Shown here: positions 5,657 to 10,247 of the stretch, piece by piece
How positions within the stretch are numbered: position 1 is the first letter of the stretch
How the letters are laid out: each line of letters starts with the position of its first letter
From: Oscillospiraceae bacterium UBA6370
GTDB taxonomy: Bacteria; Bacillota; Clostridia; Oscillospirales; Oscillospiraceae
Reading direction: 5' to 3'
Assembly: GCA_002437735.1 (NCBI GenBank)
Contig: DJRC01000089.1
Location: forward strand, 473 to 10,719
DNA length: 10,247 nucleotides
Position numbers and translations under genes: made by a program
Notes under the pieces: model-generated
Databases searched by the model: none
Seen by the model: the letters and a program-made list of their open reading frames with translations, nothing else
What the model was told of the DNA's origin: nothing

Positions 5657-6733
5657 ATGGAAAAAGTATTGATCGCTATGAGCGGCGGCGTGGACTCCAG
5701 CGTGGCCGCCTTTCTGATGAAGGAGCAGGGCTGCGACTGCATCGGCGCCACAATGAAGCTCTTCCGCAACGAGGACGCCGGCATCGGCCGCGCAAAAAGC
5801 TGCTGCTCGATCTCCGACGTTGAGGATGCGCGCGGCGTAGCCGAGCGGCTGGGCATTCCCTACTATGTGTTCAACTTTACCGGCGACTTTGCCCATCAGG
5901 TCATCGACCGTTTCATCTCCGCCTACGAGCATGGGGTGACGCCGAACCCCTGCATCGACTGCAACCGCTATCTGAAGTTCGCCCGGCTCTACGAGCGCGC
6001 GGAGCTGATCGGCTGCGACGCCGTCGTGACCGGGCACTACGCCCGCATCGAGCGGTGCGGCGAACGCTGGCTGCTGAAAAAGGCGCTGGACGAGAGCAAG
6101 GACCAAAGCTATGTTCTCTACGCGCTCACGCAGACGCAGCTCGCGCATACGCGCTTCCCGCTCGGCGCCCTGCACAAATCACAGGTGCGGCACATTGCCG
6201 AGGCGCAGGGCTTTTACAACGCGCACAAGCCCGACAGCCAGGATATCTGCTTCGTTCCGGACGGCGACCATGCACGGTTCATCGAGCAATATACCGGCAG
6301 GCAATATCCCTGCGGCGACCTCGTGGACGGCTCGGGTCGCGTGCTCGGACAGCACCGCGGCATCATCCGCTACACCGTCGGGCAGCGCAAGGGGCTCGGC
6401 GTCGCGGCGAACACACCGCTCTACGTCCGGCGGATCGACGCCGCGGAGAATCGCATCGAGCTCGGCGAGAACGCCTCCCTCTTCACCCGCACGCTGACCG
6501 CGAACGACTTCAACTGGATCGCCTTTTCCGCGCCGCCGCGTGAGCTGCGCGCCAAGGCGAAGGTTCGTTATCGGCATACCGAGCAGCCCGCGTTGGTCTG
6601 CCCGCACGGCGACGGCAGCGTCACGATTATTTTTGATGAGCCCCAGCGCGCGATCACCGTGGGGCAGGCCGTCGTGCTCTACGACGGCGACACCGTGCTC
6701 GGCGGCGGGACCATCACACAGACCGAAGCATAA
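5657..6733 (+). CDS. mnmA: tRNA-specific 2-thiouridylase MnmA
   Basis: MnmA adenylates U34 of tRNA-Lys, -Glu and -Gln and replaces O2 by sulfur, giving s2U34. The 358-residue length is normal. The N-terminal PP-loop is SGGVDSS (9-15). NPCIDCNRYLKF (97-108) places Cys102 at the usual catalytic position, with an extra Cys99 where Escherichia coli has Asp. Cys198 in SQDICFVPDGD is the second conserved cysteine. Cys49-Cys50 lie in the KSCCS loop. TGHYAR, DQSYVLYAL and FPLGALHKSQVR are family blocks of the catalytic and central domains. YTVGQRKGLG (about 241-250) and the C-terminal beta-barrel with VRYRH and GQAVVLYDGDTVLGGGTI complete the protein. GAGGA lies six bases before ATG 5657, inside the nine-base gap after the desulfurase stop, so the two genes are co-transcribed. 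It ends one base before a strong terminator. Confidence 0.98.
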   Translation: MEKVLIAMSGGVDSSVAAFLMKEQGCDCIGATMKLFRNEDAGIGRAKSCCSISDVEDARGVAERLGIPYYVFNFTGDFAHQVIDRFISAYEHGVTPNPCIDCNRYLKFARLYERAELIGCDAVVTGHYARIERCGERWLLKKALDESKDQSYVLYALTQTQLAHTRFPLGALHKSQVRHIAEAQGFYNAHKPDSQDICFVPDGDHARFIEQYTGRQYPCGDLVDGSGRVLGQHRGIIRYTVGQRKGLGVAANTPLYVRRIDAAENRIELGENASLFTRTLTANDFNWIAFSAPPRELRAKAKVRYRHTEQPALVCPHGDGSVTIIFDEPQRAITVGQAVVLYDGDTVLGGGTITQTEA

Positions 6734-6734
6734 G

Positions 6735-6763
6735 AAAAAGCAGCCGCTGTGCGGCTGCTTTTT
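6735..6763. terminator. Bidirectional Rho-independent terminator between mnmA and tsf
   Basis: GCAGCCGC (6740-6747) and GCGGCTGC (6751-6758) form a perfect 8-bp GC-rich stem with a three-base loop. It is flanked by five A (6735-6739) and six T (6759-6764), so a U-tract follows the stem on both strands. It begins just after the mnmA stop and lies 16 bases downstream of the tsf stop on the other strand, serving both converging operons. Confidence 0.93.
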
Positions 6764-6779
6764 TATCCGATTGGGAGCC

Positions 6780-7697
<918 letters not shown>

Positions 7698-7718
7698 ATT
7701 CTTGTCCTCCTCGTAAAA

Positions 7719-8462
7719 TTAGGCTTCGGCCTGAGCCTCGCCCTCGGCCTTCTCCGCCGCGGCGTCCTCAGTGACCTCGCCCTGCTTGCCCTCGATCATG
7801 GCGTTGGCCATCACGGAGGCGATGAGCTTGATGGCGCGGATGGCGTCATCGTTGCCGGGGATGGGATAGTCGATCTCGTCGGGATCGCAGTTGGTATCGG
7901 CGATGGCGACAACGGGAATGCCGAGCTTGTGCGCCTCGGCGATGGCGTTGCGCTCCTTGCGGGTGTCAACGATGAACAGGGCGCCGGGCAACTTCTTCAT
8001 ATCCTTCACGCCGCCGAGGTACTTCTCGAGCTTCTCGATCTCGCCGAGATGCTTCATGACCTCCTTCTTGGGCAGCATATCGAAGGTGCCGTCCGCCTGC
8101 ATGGTCTTGAGCTGGTTCAGGCGATCCACGCGGGTGCGCATGGTCTTGAAGTTGGTCATCATGCCGCCGAGCCAGCGGGCGTTGACATAGTACATATTGC
8201 AGCGAAGAGCCTCATCCTTGATGGCCTCCTGCGCCTGCTTCTTGGTGCCGACGAACAGCAGGGACTGGCCGCTCTCGGAGACGCTGCGCACGAAGTTGTA
8301 GGCTTCCTCGAGCTTCTTGACGGTCTTCTGAAGGTCGATGATATAGATGCCGTTGCGCTCCGTGTAAATGTAGGGAGCCATCTTGGGGTTCCAGCGGCGG
8401 GTCTGATGACCGAAGTGAACGCCTGCCTCGAGCAGGGCTTTCATGGATACGACGTTTGCCAT
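7719..8462 (-). CDS. rpsB: 30S ribosomal protein S2
   Basis: S2 binds the 30S back side and is needed for stable S1 and Shine-Dalgarno interactions. The 247-residue protein starts MANVVSMKALLEAGVHFGHQTRRWNPKM, the usual S2 N-terminus. Other family blocks visible are YIIDLQKTVKKLEEAY, LFVGTKKQAQ, RWLGGMMTNF, the charged coiled-coil helices near residues 105-155, LPGALFIVDTRKERNAIAEA, and GIPVVAIADTNCDPD. The last 24 residues are an acidic Glu/Ala tail, common in Clostridia. The frame is open upstream to 8522, but ATG 8462 matches the family start. AAGGAG lies 12 bases before it, a longer gap than usual. First gene of rpsB-tsf, with a structured leader that may control it. Confidence 0.97.
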   Translation of the reverse strand: MANVVSMKALLEAGVHFGHQTRRWNPKMAPYIYTERNGIYIIDLQKTVKKLEEAYNFVRSVSESGQSLLFVGTKKQAQEAIKDEALRCNMYYVNARWLGGMMTNFKTMRTRVDRLNQLKTMQADGTFDMLPKKEVMKHLGEIEKLEKYLGGVKDMKKLPGALFIVDTRKERNAIAEAHKLGIPVVAIADTNCDPDEIDYPIPGNDDAIRAIKLIASVMANAMIEGKQGEVTEDAAAEKAEGEAQAEA

Positions 8463-8565
8463 TGCTTGTAGTTTCTCCTTCAAATTTAGTTTTACCTCCG
8501 GAGCCTTCATCCCCCCTGCCAACCCTTGGCACAGACAGGAAGTCGGGTCCCCGTGCGGAATACCC
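8463..8565 (-). ncRNA. Structured 5' leader of rpsB (candidate regulatory RNA)
   Basis: From the predicted transcription start near 8563 to ATG 8462, the leader can form a 5' stem UCGGGU/ACCCGA (8567-8562 with 8548-8543, 13-base loop). A second perfect 6-bp hairpin is UGCCAA/UUGGCA (8531-8526 with 8522-8517, GGG loop). A palindromic CTCCGGAG (8503-8496) follows, whose CTCC can also pair with the GGAG of the true Shine-Dalgarno (8478-8475). Autoregulation by S2 is known for rpsB leaders in gamma-proteobacteria. Whether this one is a homologue or an independent element cannot be told here. If transcription begins at 8563, the outer pairs of the first stem are lost. Confidence 0.4.
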
Positions 8566-8569
8566 GAGC

Positions 8570-8598
8570 ATTATACCGTACATTACTATAGATTGCAA
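8570..8598 (-). promoter_or_regulatory. Sigma-A type promoter for rpsB-tsf
   Basis: On the minus strand, TTGCAA (8598-8593) and perfect TATAAT (8575-8570) are 17 bases apart. An A-tract (GAAAAAAG on this strand) lies just upstream of the -35 box and may act as an UP element, as expected for a ribosomal-protein operon. Predicted start is near 8563. Confidence 0.85.
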
Positions 8599-8610
8599 GC
8601 ACTTTTTTCA

Positions 8611-8640
8611 GAAAAGCGCCTGTTTCCAGCGCATTTTTTC
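8611..8640 (-). terminator. Probable terminator downstream of the YmxH-type gene
   Basis: On the minus strand, TGCGCTG-GAAA-CAGGCGC forms an imperfect stem with one bulged G and a GAAA tetraloop. It is preceded by an A-run and followed by TTTTCT. It lies about 115 bases past the ymxH-type stop and just before the rpsB promoter, so it would insulate rpsB from upstream transcription. The plus strand also has a run of six T (8634-8639) after the stem, so it may work both ways. The rest of the 8600-8754 gap is AT-rich and holds no gene that I can see. Confidence 0.5.
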
Positions 8641-8707
8641 AAATTCCCGCGCCAAATGGCAGGTTGTGAAGAAATTTTAAACAATTTTCATTTTCCGCAT
8701 CCCGCCC

Positions 8708-8735
8708 TTGCATTTCTTAACGTTTTCTTTATAAT
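8708..8735 (+). promoter_or_regulatory. Promoter-like site on the plus strand, antisense to the ymxH-type gene
   Basis: TTGCAT (8708-8713) and perfect TATAAT (8730-8735) are separated by 16 bases. Transcription would begin near 8742, run antisense through the whole ymxH-type gene, and could reach the gltS-like gene as a leader of about 420 nt. The region is AT-rich, so a chance match is possible. Confidence 0.35.
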
Positions 8736-8754
8736 AAAAAGCTCGCCCTGCGCA

Positions 8755-9045
8755 TCATAAACGCCGGCGGCGTGCGCGCCGTTCGCGGCGCGGCGGCTCG
8801 CGCTGCGGGAACGGCTTATCGACCAGAATGATGTCGTCCCCCACCTGCCGGATGCAGTCCCACGGAATGTAGTATTCCTCGCCGCGGCCGAAGAGGCCGA
8901 AAAAGCGGAACGGCCCGGGCACGATCAGCGCGGTCATCCGCCCCTCGGGCAGCTGACATTCCACGTCGCCGACATAGCCCAGACGGCAGCCGTCGCAGAT
9001 GTTGATGACCTCCTTGCAGCGCAGGTCTGTAAATCGGCAGTTCAT
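8755..9045 (-). CDS. YlmC/YmxH family sporulation protein (PRC-barrel)
   Basis: This 96-residue protein belongs to the YlmC/YmxH group, a single PRC-barrel-like domain common in spore formers; its biochemical role is unknown. Recognisable blocks are the N-terminal RFTDLRCKEVINICDGCRLGYVGDVEC (4-30), LPEGRMTALIVPGP (32-45), and IPWDCIRQVGDDIILVD (60-76). Four cysteines (3, 10, 17, 20) in the first 20 residues are striking but the last ones are shared by relatives. The tail (81-96) is almost all Arg/Glu/Pro, with nine arginines, and may bind nucleic acid or acidic surfaces. ATG 9045 has GGGGGGAG four bases upstream and matches the family start; a longer frame up to 9144 would enter the divergent intergenic region and lacks support. 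It is divergent from the gltS-like gene and appears monocistronic. Confidence 0.88.
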   Translation of the reverse strand: MNCRFTDLRCKEVINICDGCRLGYVGDVECQLPEGRMTALIVPGPFRFFGLFGRGEEYYIPWDCIRQVGDDIILVDKPFPQREPPRRERRARRRRL

Positions 9046-9105
9046 CGCGCTCCCCCCTGTTCCCTGCCATTCTATTCGCACCGCAGGAAGTCCTATCCCA
9101 CCTTC

Positions 9106-9120
9106 CGCCGCCATGCGGCG
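9106..9120. repeat. Perfect CGCCGC-CAT-GCGGCG inverted repeat between ymxH-type and gltS-like genes
   Basis: Six-base perfect arms (9106-9111 and 9115-9120) flank a three-base centre in the 119-base divergent intergenic region (9046-9164). It lies 45 bases upstream of the gltS-like start. No T-tract follows on either strand, so it is not a terminator. I do not find a convincing promoter in this gap for either gene. Confidence 0.4.
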
Positions 9121-9164
9121 TATTCTGTCCCAGCGAAAAAACAAAGAACCGGAGGAACCACCCC

Positions 9165-10247
9165 ATGCATGAGATCCAACTCAATATGTACCATGCCCTT
9201 GCGCTCGGCGCCGTCATGTACTGGCTCGGCGCAGCGCTGACGCGAAAGCTCCCGGCGCTCCGGCGCTTCTGCGTGCCCGCTCCGCTTGTCGGCGGACTGT
9301 GCTTCGCGCTGTTCAACACCCTGCTTTATGCCTCCGGCCTCGCGGTCATCACCTTTGACGAAACGCTCGAGACGGTCTTCATGATCCTGTTCTTCACCAC
9401 CGTCGGCTTCACCGTGAGCATCCCCATGCTCGTCAAGAGCGGCAAGTCCGTGATGCTGCTGCTCGCGCTGAGCATCGCCATCATCCTTCTGCAAAATGCC
9501 GTCGGCAGCGGCGTGATGGCGCTCATGGGCAAAAACCCGCTCTACGGGCTCGGCTGCGGCTCCATCTCCATGATCGGCGGGCCCGGCACCGCCGCGGCCA
9601 TCGGTCCCGACCTTGACGCCGCGGGCGCGGTCGGCGGCACGACCGTCGCCGTCGCAGCGGCGACCTTCGGCCTCATTTTTGGCTCCATCCTCGGCGGCCC
9701 CATCGCCCGCCATCTCATCGTTAGGAACCACCTGCGCGAGGAGCTTCCCGAGGACCACGAGCACGAGGAGGACGCTGACGACGCGCACTTCACCACGCAC
9801 TCCAACCGCTTCGTGCTCGGCTTTCTGATGCTCGCGTTCTGCGTCGGTCTCGGCAGCTATGTCACCACGGGACTCACGAAGCTCTGCGGCTTCAATTTTC
9901 CGGCCTACATCGGCCCCATGCTCGTGGCCGTCGCAGTCCGCAACCTCATCGACCGCACCGGGCGCATCGAGTTTCCCGCCACCGAGATCGGCACGATGGG
10001 CAATATGTTCCTCGCTCTCTTTCTCTCCATGGCGCTCTCCGGTCTCAAGCTCTGGCAGCTCGTAGACCTGGCGCTGCCGATGCTCGTCTGCCTTGCCGCC
10101 GAGGTTCTTCTGATGGTGTTCTTCTCCATCCTCGTCGTCTTCCCGCTCATGGGCCGCAATTATGACGCCGCGATGATCACCGCAGGCTTCATCGGCTTCG
10201 GCATGGGCGCGACCTCCAACGCGATGGCGAATATGCAGGCGGTCGCC
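9165..10247 (+). CDS. Sodium/glutamate symporter, GltS family, 3' end cut by window edge
   Basis: This is an integral membrane carrier of the GltS (glutamate:sodium symporter) family. The 361 visible codons are open to the last base; the family is about 400 residues, so only the final part is missing. Nearly the whole protein is hydrophobic helix, in two halves as expected for the inverted repeat fold. The first re-entrant motif is GGPGTAAAIG (138-147) and the second is GFGMGATSNAMANM (344-357). Between the halves is a charged loop with an acidic, His-containing stretch (about 192-212: EELPEDHEHEEDADDAH), likely cytoplasmic. Compared with Escherichia coli GltS (GGHGT), this protein has Pro at the His position, so the substrate could differ from glutamate. 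GGAGG lies nine bases before ATG 9165. Downstream neighbours are outside the window. Confidence 0.9.
   Translation, partial: MHEIQLNMYHALALGAVMYWLGAALTRKLPALRRFCVPAPLVGGLCFALFNTLLYASGLAVITFDETLETVFMILFFTTVGFTVSIPMLVKSGKSVMLLLALSIAIILLQNAVGSGVMALMGKNPLYGLGCGSISMIGGPGTAAAIGPDLDAAGAVGGTTVAVAAATFGLIFGSILGGPIARHLIVRNHLREELPEDHEHEEDADDAHFTTHSNRFVLGFLMLAFCVGLGSYVTTGLTKLCGFNFPAYIGPMLVAVAVRNLIDRTGRIEFPATEIGTMGNMFLALFLSMALSGLKLWQLVDLALPMLVCLAAEVLLMVFFSILVVFPLMGRNYDAAMITAGFIGFGMGATSNAMANMQAVA

Noticed and set aside
8463..8522. A 20-codon N-terminal extension of rpsB
   Set aside because: S2 proteins begin at the MANVVSMKALLEAG position; the extension covers the leader hairpins and both Shine-Dalgarno-like sites.
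8730..8754. A terminator immediately after the ymxH-type stop codon
   Set aside because: There is a T-rich stretch on the minus strand but no convincing GC-rich stem before it; the hairpin at 8611-8640 fits better.

Overview
The window looks like an ordinary chromosomal core region of a spore-forming, GC-rich member of the Clostridia, most likely Oscillospiraceae-like. This rests on the gene set: a ytfJ/gerW sporulation pair, a YlmC/YmxH protein and scpA-scpB beside a sporulation-type D,D-carboxypeptidase. It also rests on strong Shine-Dalgarno sites, consensus sigma-A promoters and GC-rich coding sequence with AT-rich intergenic gaps. The taxonomic placement is inference. I see no insertion sequence, phage gene, CRISPR array, tRNA or rRNA.

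Left block, minus strand, reading from about 4250 down past base 1: M50 site-2 protease, scpA, scpB, ytfI-like DUF2953 gene, gerW/ytfJ, and a D-alanyl-D-alanine carboxypeptidase cut by the left edge. Gaps are short (7 to 44 bases), so this is probably one operon. A TTGTAA-N17-TATAAT promoter lies upstream at 4258-4286. It joins chromosome condensation/segregation (ScpAB with SMC) to envelope and spore functions.

Middle block, plus strand, 4388-6763: a TTGACA-N17-TATACT promoter with overlapping dyads drives a NifS/IscS-type cysteine desulfurase and mnmA, ending at a bidirectional terminator. The desulfurase probably supplies persulfide sulfur for MnmA, which makes the 2-thiouridine at tRNA position 34.

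Right block: rpsB-tsf on the minus strand (ribosomal protein S2 and EF-Ts), converging on mnmA and driven by TTGCAA-N17-TATAAT at 8570-8598. A structured leader of about 100 nt precedes rpsB. Upstream lies a YlmC/YmxH-family gene (minus strand). Divergent from it, a GltS-type sodium/glutamate symporter gene runs off the right edge.

The genes are well-known families and I do not see a new multi-gene system. The points worth checking are regulatory: the dyads in the 4227-4459 divergent region, the rpsB leader, and a promoter-like site antisense to the ymxH-type gene. In the proteins, the three-cysteine signature of MnmA and the GGPGTA variant in the GltS-like protein deserve a look. Three start codons differ from the longest ORF or use TTG, as noted in the entries.
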